A stretch of DNA of 25,638 nt from an uncultured Erysipelotrichaceae bacterium (GTDB lineage Bacteria; Bacillota_I; Bacilli_A; Erysipelotrichales; Erysipelotrichaceae): NCBI GenBank assembly GCA_902795875.1, contig CADBND010000186.1:1-25638 (forward strand), given 5' to 3'. The position numbers and the translations under genes are program-made. Below the pieces are notes generated by a model. The model had not been told where the DNA came from. It ran no database searches and worked only from the letters and a program-made list of their open reading frames with translations. Positions 15,678 through 22,574 of the stretch are shown here, piece after piece (position 1 is the first letter of the stretch; each line of letters starts with the position of its first letter).

Positions 15678-16298
15678 CTACCTTACACGCGGACAATGGT
15701 CCCTTATAAAATTCTCCACGAAATCAAAATCTTCATCCTGTGCATAGACCTGATTGAACAGGAAAGGCGAATTCACCTTGATCAGGTTCCTCTCTTTGAA
15801 CGATCTTACGGAATAGACCTTATTAAAATCAGAATAAGCACTCTGTGCCGTCATATTGTAAAGGGCAGAACCCAACAGACCGAGATTGCCGGTCAAAGCA
15901 CCCGTGAAAGCCGCCAGTTTGGCGATGACCTTCTGTTTTTCAAACTGCTTGTCGATCTGACGGAATTCCACGCCGTTTTCATCCATTTCGTAGACCATGC
16001 AGTAGACACCGCCATATCGATGTGCCACAAACCAATAAGAAAAGCCGGTGATCGGTATCATCAGAGCGATCACGATATACACCGGTATCATCTCCTTCAT
16101 GATCTGTGAAAGACTGTGTCCTTCCCGCATCGTCACAAACAAAAGCACCGCCAGAGGCAGGAAAGCAGAGATCCCCACCACCTTGGCAACCGTATAGAAG
16201 ATCGAAGGATTCTTATACATGTTCAGCTCATAAAGCCAACGGTATTTCCCATCTTCATACAAGGTCACCTTTTCACTCAGCTCTATCCCCTTGTTCAT
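15678..16298 (-). CDS. Two-TM membrane protein of the TIR operon
   Basis: This 206-aa protein has two membrane helices (about 36-56 and 71-91) and soluble regions on both sides, so both termini should face the same compartment. It begins with a conserved-looking WLYELNMYKNPSIFY region; similar openings occur in uncharacterised Firmicute membrane proteins. After the second helix comes a soluble domain with a Gly-rich hydrophobic stretch, TGNLGLLGSALYNMTAQS. Its ATG overlaps the stop of the upstream gene by four bases and its stop abuts the next gene, so it is translated in a coupled way. No enzymatic motif is visible. Confidence 0.78.
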   Translation of the reverse strand: MNKGIELSEKVTLYEDGKYRWLYELNMYKNPSIFYTVAKVVGISAFLPLAVLLFVTMREGHSLSQIMKEMIPVYIVIALMIPITGFSYWFVAHRYGGVYCMVYEMDENGVEFRQIDKQFEKQKVIAKLAAFTGALTGNLGLLGSALYNMTAQSAYSDFNKVYSVRSFKERNLIKVNSPFLFNQVYAQDEDFDFVENFIRDHCPRVR

Positions 16299-17491
16299 TT
16301 GTTAAGTTCCTTCCAATCCATCCTGTTCAGCAATTCCTGATCAAGACCGTTCCCGGATACGCCGTGGACATCTCCATAACGGTCCTCATAGACATGATCG
16401 GCACTCACCGAAACATCGACATTCTGTCCATAGGAATTCTGATAGACATTGACACCCCTGATCGCCTCGCTTCTTGCCTGCGATATGCGGGAATCCGAAG
16501 CCATCTTCTTATTCCAGGAATCCATGATCATATCGGACATCGCCGCCGAATTCTGTGCCAGCGTCTGGGTGAGCCTTTGCTGGTTATACATCAGGCTCTG
16601 CATATTTGCCTGAGCCATGCCCTGGAAACGTATCGTCTCCTGTAAACGCATCTGTATCCTCTGATCACGCAATTCATAGAAACGCATGCGCAGAGCCTTA
16701 TCCATATGGAAAGTCTGCACGAACTCCATGAAATCGTTGAAGGCATCCTTCTCATATTCCTTGGGACATACCAGCAGGAACTTGTTTTTGGCACCCCAGT
16801 CCAGACCGTCACACGGCGTTCCTTTTCCAAGCTTATCCGAACTCTTTTCTGCCTGCCGGTTGCGGATCGCAGAACCCATCAGTCCCATCAAAGGATTGAT
16901 CGCCGACAGTGCGGAAGCAGGAGAATAATACTCGATCCCGTTATAATCCATTCCGGCTACGACTGTACATAATGCACCGCTTTTGGCGACACCCTCATAA
17001 CGGCGCATGAAAGAACGCACCAGGATATTGTTGGCTCTGGTCTCCACACCGAACGAGGCATCCCTTTGAAAAGCCGCCTCATATTCTGACACGAAATCCC
17101 GATAGGCCTGTTCTTTATTCTGACCGCAAATACTGGGCAGATCCGCTTCACCGACTGCCTTCAGCTGCATCTGTGACAAAGCAGACGCAAACTGATTCAG
17201 ATAATCTTCCGGCTCGATGAAATCCCGGATGGAATCCCACCTCACATCGGCCATCTGTTTCAAAGTCATCTTGAACATAGGGTTCTTGTAAGTTGAAAAA
17301 CGCTCATCGCTCAATCCGAAGATCATGATGTTACGGCTCGCATCGATCGCATGAGCCGTGATAAAAAACGGAACGTTTTCATGCTGAAAACCGTTTCCGA
17401 CAAGAGAAGCGCCAACCATATACGCATCGCCTATCGCCGCTTTTGCCAGGACTCTGTTTTCCTTATCGCAGAAGTTTCTGATCTCAGTCAT
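16295..17491 (-). CDS. Q-rich soluble protein, first gene of the TIR operon
   Basis: This 398-aa protein has no signal peptide. The N-terminal about 250 residues look like mixed alpha/beta domains, with a hydrophobic Gly/Met stretch SAINPLMGLMGSAI that resembles a segment in the next gene's product. Residues about 265-345 are a long Gln/Met/Arg-rich helical region (RFQGMAQANMQSLMYNQQ), probably a coiled coil. The C-terminus from about 346 carries a short beta unit, VDVSVSADHVYEDRYGD, of the kind found at the ends of uncharacterised gut Firmicute proteins. AAAGG lies upstream of the ATG. A strong promoter precedes it at 17564-17592. Function unknown. Confidence 0.78.
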   Translation of the reverse strand: MTEIRNFCDKENRVLAKAAIGDAYMVGASLVGNGFQHENVPFFITAHAIDASRNIMIFGLSDERFSTYKNPMFKMTLKQMADVRWDSIRDFIEPEDYLNQFASALSQMQLKAVGEADLPSICGQNKEQAYRDFVSEYEAAFQRDASFGVETRANNILVRSFMRRYEGVAKSGALCTVVAGMDYNGIEYYSPASALSAINPLMGLMGSAIRNRQAEKSSDKLGKGTPCDGLDWGAKNKFLLVCPKEYEKDAFNDFMEFVQTFHMDKALRMRFYELRDQRIQMRLQETIRFQGMAQANMQSLMYNQQRLTQTLAQNSAAMSDMIMDSWNKKMASDSRISQARSEAIRGVNVYQNSYGQNVDVSVSADHVYEDRYGDVHGVSGNGLDQELLNRMDWKELNK

Positions 17492-17563
17492 ATCATTGCC
17501 TTTCCCAGGTAAGCGATACCTGTCAATAAGATCTGTAATATTATATGTATCTATCCTGATTTC

Positions 17564-17592
17564 ATTATAGTAGACACAGGTTAACTTGTCTA
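17564..17592 (-). promoter_or_regulatory. Sigma-A promoter of the TIR operon
   Basis: On the minus strand TAGACA (complement of 17587-17592), a spacer of exactly 17 bases and a perfect TATAAT (complement of 17564-17569) form a near-consensus promoter. It lies 73 bases before the first ATG of the five-gene operon and just beyond the end of the DUF1848 gene, which argues that the TIR operon is a separate transcription unit. Confidence 0.8.
17571..17592. repeat. Inverted repeat over the -35/spacer of the TIR operon promoter
   Basis: TAGACA (17571-17576) and TGTCTA (17587-17592) form exact 6-bp arms separated by 10 bases, with a second palindrome, GTTAAC, near the centre. One arm is the -35 box itself. 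The size and position fit an operator for a dimeric repressor, but no regulator gene lies beside it. Confidence 0.5.
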
Positions 17593-17615
17593 AAGGATTA
17601 TCCTGTTATCCCTGC

Positions 17616-18542
17616 TCAAAACAGACTTGTCTGATCCTCGATGACCGAAACGGAGCGATGTATCTTTACCACATCGTCCTTTTCGACATGACCGATCAAA
17701 AGCGGTGAAGAAGGATCGTGATCCCTCCTGTTTTTCAAAACCGCTTGCTTATCATAATTGGCATAACAGTAGCGGCAGAAATGCATACAGGAATTATAGG
17801 CACCGATATCGTTGCCAAGCAGACACTCGCAACCCTGCCGCGCATAATTCCCGGACGTCTTTTTGAACGTAAGGCCTGTTGCCTCCTCCAATACCTTCCT
17901 GCTCAGACAGCCCGAGCCATCCGCACCGAAACGCTCCAGTTCCTTATCTTCATGGCAGAGCCTCACTTTCATATCATAGCGGGCAGCGATCTTCACGAAC
18001 TCCTTCACAAGAAACTCCTGATCAGTCTTTGATACTTCTCTTGCTTCCGGGAAATTCCGCTTCGTCTTCTCATAGAGATCGATGAAACTGATGATCACTG
18101 CTTTCGTATATCCTCTCAGATAAGCAGCCATCTTTTCGAAGATCAGTAAATGATAGTTGATCGAATAGATCTCGTCGATAAAGACCGGATCGTAGCGCCA
18201 TACGACGTTGTTCACACCGACCTTTTTTGAAAGTTCTCTGAAAGAATCCATGACCTCTTTCTTGTGCGGGACATTTTCCTCGATCTTCTTCCCATAGGGA
18301 GTGATCGTAACATTCCAGTACATCCGATATCTTTTCAATTCATCGATGTGTTTCAGCATGTTCTTGGGATCCTTCGTACAGAATACGATGAGATCCACCG
18401 TTTTCGGATCAAGGTCATAACGGATGATCGTCTTTGGATCAAAGGGGTTTCTCGCCATGACAAAACCCTCCCGTATCCGGTTCATGAACCATTCCGAATA
18501 AAAAGCAGGGATATCGGTCCGGCTTCCGGTATTGAGTATCAC
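17616..18542 (-). CDS. DUF1848 family protein with Cys cluster
   Basis: This 308-aa protein shows the family's opening TGSRTDIPAFYSEWFMNRI, the middle WRYDPVFIDE, and the C-terminal cysteine cluster GCECLLGNDIGAYNSCMH followed by CRYCYAN, which probably binds an iron-sulfur cluster. DUF1848 proteins are treated as radical-SAM-like, but their reaction is not established. The start is a GTG at 18542 overlapping the upstream stop as GTGA, with GGGGAGG eight bases before it, and it matches the family N-terminus. It is the second gene of a two-gene operon with the CPBP protease gene. Confidence 0.9.
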   Translation of the reverse strand: MILNTGSRTDIPAFYSEWFMNRIREGFVMARNPFDPKTIIRYDLDPKTVDLIVFCTKDPKNMLKHIDELKRYRMYWNVTITPYGKKIEENVPHKKEVMDSFRELSKKVGVNNVVWRYDPVFIDEIYSINYHLLIFEKMAAYLRGYTKAVIISFIDLYEKTKRNFPEAREVSKTDQEFLVKEFVKIAARYDMKVRLCHEDKELERFGADGSGCLSRKVLEEATGLTFKKTSGNYARQGCECLLGNDIGAYNSCMHFCRYCYANYDKQAVLKNRRDHDPSSPLLIGHVEKDDVVKIHRSVSVIEDQTSLF

Positions 18543-19405
18543 CGGTATTTCCTCCCCAATGCAGCGAAATCAACATGAGAGACCTCGCTTTTCCATATCT
18601 TAAACAGGATACACAGAGCCCACAGTATCTCCAGACAGTAAACGATGATCGCCATCCGTCCCATGTCACCATCCATGACATAAGTCACACCGAACGAAAA
18701 GTTCTCATCAAAAAGGATGTTCCCAATGGAAGGAATGAAATCAAAAAGGGTGTGAATGATCATAGACCCCAATATATTTTCCTTACGCCAGAACATCAAC
18801 AGAAAACACGTTCCGACCAGTGCAGCGGAAACCACTTTCAGGATGGCACATGCGACCTCGATCGAAGAAGAGAAAGATGTCCCCAGGATATGTAAGACCC
18901 CGAATATCAAAGCAGAAATGACTGCCGCAAAAAAGAAGGAGGACCTTCTTCCCCGAAACTGGCACACGATTGCATCATTGATGAGAACTCTGCTGCTCAT
19001 CTCCTCGTAAAAACCAACAGAAAGAAACAGAAGAAGATACTGCATAAAACGGACAGGCCAGTCCCTCACAAACGATGCCTCCCCCATCACAAAGGAAGAG
19101 ATCGATAAAACAGACATCCAGATCGAAGGGACGATCATGATGAAAAGCCGCCTCACACAATACATGGTTCCATTCCCGAAATAAGAGAATACCCTTCTTC
19201 CATCGATCAGATATGTGAAGAAAAAAGCCAGCGATCCCAAAAGGAAACGGATCGTGATCTCGATGACAAGTGTCCTGTTGGAAAACAGCCTCGGGAAATA
19301 TCTCTGTACAAACAGAAAGAAGATGAGTAAGATCACCGGAAACCTTCTGAAGATGTTTCTTTCTCTGTTCATACCTCCATTATAAACAAACAAATCTGTT
19401 ATCAT
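18539..19405 (-). CDS. CPBP family intramembrane metalloprotease
   Basis: This polytopic membrane protein of about 288 aa has roughly seven to eight hydrophobic segments. The three motifs of the CPBP (Abi/Rce1-like) family are present: EEMSSR (the EExxxR), LIFGVLH (the FxxxH) and HTLFDF (the HxxxD), which form the intramembrane metal site. Bacterial members are linked to bacteriocin immunity or surface-protein processing; the substrate here is unknown. The start is uncertain. ATG 19405 leaves only 6 bases to the divergent gene's start and has no well-spaced ribosome binding site. ATG 19369 is preceded by GGAGG, but only one base away. It overlaps the DUF1848 gene by four bases. Confidence 0.88.
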   Translation of the reverse strand: MITDLFVYNGGMNRERNIFRRFPVILLIFFLFVQRYFPRLFSNRTLVIEITIRFLLGSLAFFFTYLIDGRRVFSYFGNGTMYCVRRLFIMIVPSIWMSVLSISSFVMGEASFVRDWPVRFMQYLLLFLSVGFYEEMSSRVLINDAIVCQFRGRRSSFFFAAVISALIFGVLHILGTSFSSSIEVACAILKVVSAALVGTCFLLMFWRKENILGSMIIHTLFDFIPSIGNILFDENFSFGVTYVMDGDMGRMAIIVYCLEILWALCILFKIWKSEVSHVDFAALGRKYR

Positions 19406-19411
19406 ATTCCT

Positions 19412-20173
19412 ATGGGCTCAATAAACATCATTCCCGTCGGATCGGGATCCACCGGCAACAGCATCTATATTGAGATCGAAGGACACCGTTTCCTCATTGA
19501 CATGGGCATCGGTTTCAAAAAGATCAGAGACGCCCTGCAGATGCACGAACGGGATATGAAAGATATCGAAGCAATTTATCTGACACACTCCCATTCCGAC
19601 CACATCAAGTCCGCTCCCGCCATCGCCAACAATACCTCCTGTCCCATCTACGCCGATGCATCCCACATGTACGGCATCCGCAAGATCAACGCCGAAAGGC
19701 TGATATTGAAAGCCTATGAGACGATCGACATGGACGGCATGGAAGTCAGGATGTTCTATGTACCGCACGATTTCGTAAAGACTTGCGGCTACACCTTCTT
19801 TGCAAATGGAAGAAAAGTCGGTTTCGTCACCGACTGCGGTCTGATGAACGACACGATCCTGGAAGAACTCGCCGGATCAGATGTCGTGATCATCGAATCC
19901 AACCACGACGTGGAAATGCTGAAAAACGGTCCCTATCCCCGTATGCTTCAGGAAAGGATCCTGTCGAAATACGGGCATCTTTCCAACGCTGATTGTGCCG
20001 ACACGATCGCAAAACTCTATGATACCGGCACCAGGAATTTCCTGCTCGCCCATATCTCCCGCAACAACAACACACCGGAATGTGCGCTGAATGAGACCAG
20101 GCAGCGCATGCAGGACAAAGACATCTTTCTCTATGCCTGCCCCGAAGAAGGAAACGATCTGCTCAGCTTCTGA
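19412..20173 (+). CDS. WalJ/YycJ-like metallo-beta-lactamase-fold hydrolase
   Basis: This 253-aa soluble protein has the metallo-beta-lactamase metal motif THSHSDHIK (H59, H61, D63, H64), the further ligands in VPHDF, TDCG and LAHISRNN, and the blocks VGSGSTGNS and ESNHDVEMLKNGPYP. These are typical of the WalJ/YycJ/VicX subfamily. Those proteins are linked to the WalKR cell-wall regulon and DNA metabolism, and have been described as exonuclease-like. Here it stands alone, not beside walRK. No Shine-Dalgarno sequence is visible before the ATG; TATCAT about 12 bases upstream may be a -10 box, so a leaderless or very short-leader message is possible. Confidence 0.9.
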   Translation: MGSINIIPVGSGSTGNSIYIEIEGHRFLIDMGIGFKKIRDALQMHERDMKDIEAIYLTHSHSDHIKSAPAIANNTSCPIYADASHMYGIRKINAERLILKAYETIDMDGMEVRMFYVPHDFVKTCGYTFFANGRKVGFVTDCGLMNDTILEELAGSDVVIIESNHDVEMLKNGPYPRMLQERILSKYGHLSNADCADTIAKLYDTGTRNFLLAHISRNNNTPECALNETRQRMQDKDIFLYACPEEGNDLLSF

Positions 20174-20190
20174 CATGACAGTTCGATTTA

Positions 20191-20219
20191 TTGACTTTTC
20201 AACAGCGATATCCTATGCT
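20191..20219 (+). promoter_or_regulatory. Promoter of the antiterminator gene
   Basis: TTGACT (20191-20196), a 17-base spacer and TATGCT (20214-20219) form a reasonable sigma-A promoter about 120 bases before the antiterminator ATG. The intervening leader holds the RAT-like/terminator structure. Confidence 0.6.
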
Positions 20220-20235
20220 GAAATTGTAGAATAAA

Positions 20236-20323
20236 GGCTTATCATACAGACTCTTTGAAAGCTTATCTCATAAAAACAAATGTCTTATATCCTGTTTTGA
20301 TGAGCATATTGAAGAGTTTTTTT
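20236..20323 (+). promoter_or_regulatory. RAT-like antiterminator / terminator leader of the antiterminator gene
   Basis: The leader contains ACTCTTTGAAAGCTTATC (20250-20267), closely like the one before the structural genes. ACTCTT (20250-20255) can pair with AAGAGT (20312-20317) followed by seven T, with inner pairing CTCAT/ATGAG and AAAACA/TGTTTT. An alternative shorter hairpin from GGCTTATC (20236) to GCTTATC (20261-20267) would use the same 5' arm. This is the arrangement of BglG/LicT ribonucleic antiterminators, implying autoregulation. The match to the RAT consensus is weaker than in the downstream leader. Confidence 0.6.
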
Positions 20324-20338
20324 AAAGGCAAAAATACG

Positions 20339-21160
20339 ATGAAAGTGATCCGCAACATCAACAACAACATCGCACACTGCATCGATTCCAAAGGCCGTGA
20401 AGTGGTCGTTTTCGGCAAGGGCATCGGCTTCTACAAAGCCAACGAAGACATCCCATTAAACAAGATCAACCGCACCTTCTACAACATCAAAGACAGTGAC
20501 TACGGTGTCATACGCAATATTCCGACCAATATCGTCAATACCGCGATCTACATCATCGACATGGTTTCCGACCGCCTCAATGTCACCTATCCTTCTTCCA
20601 AGGCGATCTCCTTAGCCGACCATCTGCAGTTTGCGATCGAACGCAAAGACAAGAACATCTATCTGGAACAGCCGCTCTTGCAGGACATGTACCAGCTCTA
20701 TCCCGAAGAGATGCATATCGCCGAAGAATCCCTTGAGATCATTCACAAGATGACCGGCGTAAAGCTTCCAAACAAGGAAGCCGGCACGCTCTGTCTTCAT
20801 TTCATTGCCGACCAGCTCGATGAAAAAAAGAAGGAGACCTTTGACACGGCACAGCTGTCCGAAGACTGCACAAAGATGATCGAAGAAGATTTCTCCATCG
20901 GCATCGACCGCGACTCTTTCAACTACAGCCGTTTCATCACGCACCTAGATTACCTGATCCGCCGTCTGGCACAGGACCAGCAGATCACTTCCGAAAACAC
21001 CTCTCTCTTTGATGAACTGAAGGCCTCCTATCCCAAGTCCTACGACTGTGCCGCAAAGATCGCCGGCTATCTGGGAGAAAAACTGGATAAGAAGATCGAC
21101 GATGAAGAGATCCTATATCTCGTCATCCACATCAACCGGCTTGTATCAAGGATCGAGTAG
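20339..21160 (+). CDS. licT: BglG/LicT-type PRD transcription antiterminator
   Basis: The 273-aa protein has an N-terminal co-antiterminator RNA-binding domain (about 1-56, MKVIRNINNNIAHCIDSKG with the GKGIGF motif), followed by two PTS regulation domains. Their phosphorylatable histidines are visible in SLADHLQFAI (about H95) for PRD1 and in THLDYLIRRL and LVIHINRLVS for PRD2. It should bind the RAT hairpins and prevent termination when the cognate PTS permease is busy transporting sugar. The ATG at 20339 is chosen because it begins the conserved domain and has AAAGG upstream; a longer in-frame start would lie inside the leader terminator. Symbol given by family; bglG would be equally apt. 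Confidence 0.94.
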   Translation: MKVIRNINNNIAHCIDSKGREVVVFGKGIGFYKANEDIPLNKINRTFYNIKDSDYGVIRNIPTNIVNTAIYIIDMVSDRLNVTYPSSKAISLADHLQFAIERKDKNIYLEQPLLQDMYQLYPEEMHIAEESLEIIHKMTGVKLPNKEAGTLCLHFIADQLDEKKKETFDTAQLSEDCTKMIEEDFSIGIDRDSFNYSRFITHLDYLIRRLAQDQQITSENTSLFDELKASYPKSYDCAAKIAGYLGEKLDKKIDDEEILYLVIHINRLVSRIE

Positions 21161-21193
21161 ATCCTTTCATAAATGAAAAATCAGTACAACTTA

Positions 21194-21220
21194 TTGACAG
21201 CGCTTACATTTTTTTATTAG
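21194..21220 (+). promoter_or_regulatory. Promoter of the sugar operon
   Basis: A perfect -35 TTGACA (21194-21199) is followed, 15-17 bases on, by the less perfect -10 region TATTAGAC. It lies about 150 bases before the MupG-family gene, with the RAT and terminator between, giving the structural genes their own start independent of the antiterminator gene. Confidence 0.65.
21195..21208 (+). promoter_or_regulatory. CcpA-binding cre site
   Basis: TGACAGCGCTTACA matches every fixed position of the relaxed cre consensus TGWNANCGNTNNCA. It overlaps the -35 box, a position at which CcpA represses. This fits a secondary-sugar operon subject to carbon catabolite repression. Confidence 0.75.
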
Positions 21221-21238
21221 ACTGAAAATAGAAGTTAA

Positions 21239-21272
21239 GGTTTGTAACTCGAGAACTCTTCGAGGCTTATCC
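21239..21272 (+). promoter_or_regulatory. RAT sequence (LicT/BglG target)
   Basis: GGTTTGTAACTCGA (21239-21252) and TCGAGGCTTATCC (21260-21272) match the two halves of the ribonucleic antiterminator pattern (GGxTTGTxACT ... AGGCxxxACC) around a short stem, CTCGA/TCGAG. Its 3' half is also the 5' arm of the terminator that follows, so the two structures are exclusive. Confidence 0.78.
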
Positions 21273-21324
21273 TTAAAAGATTAGAAATAATCGTTTTAAG
21301 GTGGTTTCGAAGAGTTTTTGTTTT
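21254..21324 (+). terminator. Regulated terminator before the MupG-PTS-GH1 genes
   Basis: AACTCTTCGA (21254-21263) pairs with TCGAAGAGTT (21307-21316). An inner stem, CCTTAAAA-GATTA (21271-21283), pairs with TAATC-G-TTTTAAGG (21288-21301) around a GAAA loop. TTTTTGTTTT follows. The long, strong hairpin should stop transcription unless the RAT hairpin forms. Confidence 0.85.
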
Positions 21325-21346
21325 ATATACCTGAAAAGGAGGAAAT

Positions 21347-22510
21347 ATGATCCAGTTAGGCGTATCACTTTATCCGGAACAGGAAACACCCCGGCAGATC
21401 GAAGAATACCTGAAACTTGCCAAAAGCCATGGCTTCAGCAAGGTCTTTACCAGCCTGTTTTCGGTCGAAGGATCCAAAGAAGAGATCATCGCTTATTTTA
21501 AAGGTCTTACCGATATTGCCCACAGATATGATATGGAAGTCTACGGTGACTGCAACGCCCGTTTCTTTATGGAGATGGGTGCTTCCCCGGACGACCTTTC
21601 GATCTTCAAAGAAATCGGACTGGACGTCCTGCGTCTGGATCTGATGTTCAACGACGAACGGGATGTCGCCATCGTCAACAACAGAGAAGGCTTAGGCATA
21701 CAGCTCAACGCAAGTCTGATCCCCGCTGTAAAACGCGTCATCGAACTGGGTGGAAACAAAGACAGGATCATCGGCTCCTACAATTTCTATCCCTTAAGGA
21801 ATACCGGCGCAAGCTCCGAAGATGTCCTGGAAGCCAACCGCTTCTTCAAAGAGGAAGGAATGAAGACACAGATATTCATTTCCTCACTGTCCAAGGGATC
21901 CCACGGTCCCTGGCCGGTCTCAGACGGCTTACCGACGATCGAAGAAGACCGTGATCTGCCAGTCTCCCTGCAGCTAAGACACGTTCTGGCGTTAGGCTCA
22001 GATGAAGCGATCTTCGGCAACGCCTTTGTTTCCAAAGCAGAATTCAAAGAGATCGCTGAAGCGATGAAAGAGATCTACGTCTACGCTGAAGACAAGCCGT
22101 TCTATTTCCCGGGCATCCGCTCACAGATCCCGATCGGTGATATTGAACGGATCCCTTTGACCATCGAACTTGAACCGGATGTATCGGACACCGAGAAAGA
22201 AGTCCTCTTTGGTTTCAATAAACACAACGTCAGTGAATATACGCATATCATCATCCGGTCCAGATGGGGAAGATTCGATTTCCGGCCGATCCCGATCGAA
22301 CCCAGAACGTGTGATAAGGAATACTTTGAACCCGGAGATGTCCTCATCATCAACGGAAACGTCCCTCGCTACAAAGGCGAAGTCCATATCGCCCGGAAAC
22401 CGATCCGCAATGACGGCACACAGAACTATGTCGGAAGGATCGTTAAAGAAGAGATGTTCCTGTTAGACTATTTCAAATATATGACGAACTTCGGATTCAT
22501 CCCCAAATAA
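21347..22510 (+). CDS. MupG family (DUF871) TIM-barrel protein, predicted 6-phospho-glycosidase
   Basis: This 387-aa protein has an N-terminal TIM-barrel (about 1-235: MIQLGVSLYPEQ, FTSLF, YGDCNARFFMEMG, LRLDLMF, QLNAS, GSYNFYPLRNTGAS) and a C-terminal beta domain (about 250-387: PFYFPGIRSQIPIGDIERI, YFEPGDVLIING). This is the DUF871 architecture. The characterised member, MupG of Staphylococcus aureus, is a 6-phospho-N-acetylmuramidase that splits MurNAc-6P-GlcNAc after PTS uptake. AAAAGGAGG precedes the ATG. It is the first structural gene behind the RAT/terminator leader. Whether the substrate here is a muropeptide sugar or another phospho-disaccharide cannot be told from the sequence. Confidence 0.9.
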   Translation: MIQLGVSLYPEQETPRQIEEYLKLAKSHGFSKVFTSLFSVEGSKEEIIAYFKGLTDIAHRYDMEVYGDCNARFFMEMGASPDDLSIFKEIGLDVLRLDLMFNDERDVAIVNNREGLGIQLNASLIPAVKRVIELGGNKDRIIGSYNFYPLRNTGASSEDVLEANRFFKEEGMKTQIFISSLSKGSHGPWPVSDGLPTIEEDRDLPVSLQLRHVLALGSDEAIFGNAFVSKAEFKEIAEAMKEIYVYAEDKPFYFPGIRSQIPIGDIERIPLTIELEPDVSDTEKEVLFGFNKHNVSEYTHIIIRSRWGRFDFRPIPIEPRTCDKEYFEPGDVLIINGNVPRYKGEVHIARKPIRNDGTQNYVGRIVKEEMFLLDYFKYMTNFGFIPK

Positions 22511-22574
22511 GGTTTTATTACCTCGCCAGGGTATAAACATATACGAACAATAATTTAAAAAGAAAGGAGTATTT

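Noticed and set aside
15171..16109. 312-aa open frame on the plus strand within the TIR operon
   Set aside because: It lies antisense across two coupled genes with good start signals; no family features are visible and it has no ribosome binding site.
17597..17614. Sequence matching 16 of 18 bases of the I-SceI homing endonuclease site (ATTATCCTGTTATCCCTG)
   Set aside because: There is no homing endonuclease gene, intron or rRNA here; the stretch lies in the short space after the DUF1848 stop and is most easily a coincidence.
21163..21180. TTTCAT/ATGAAA hairpin after the antiterminator stop, considered as a terminator
   Set aside because: The stem is only six AT-rich pairs with a two-base loop and no proper T-tract, so transcripts may continue into the sugar operon leader.
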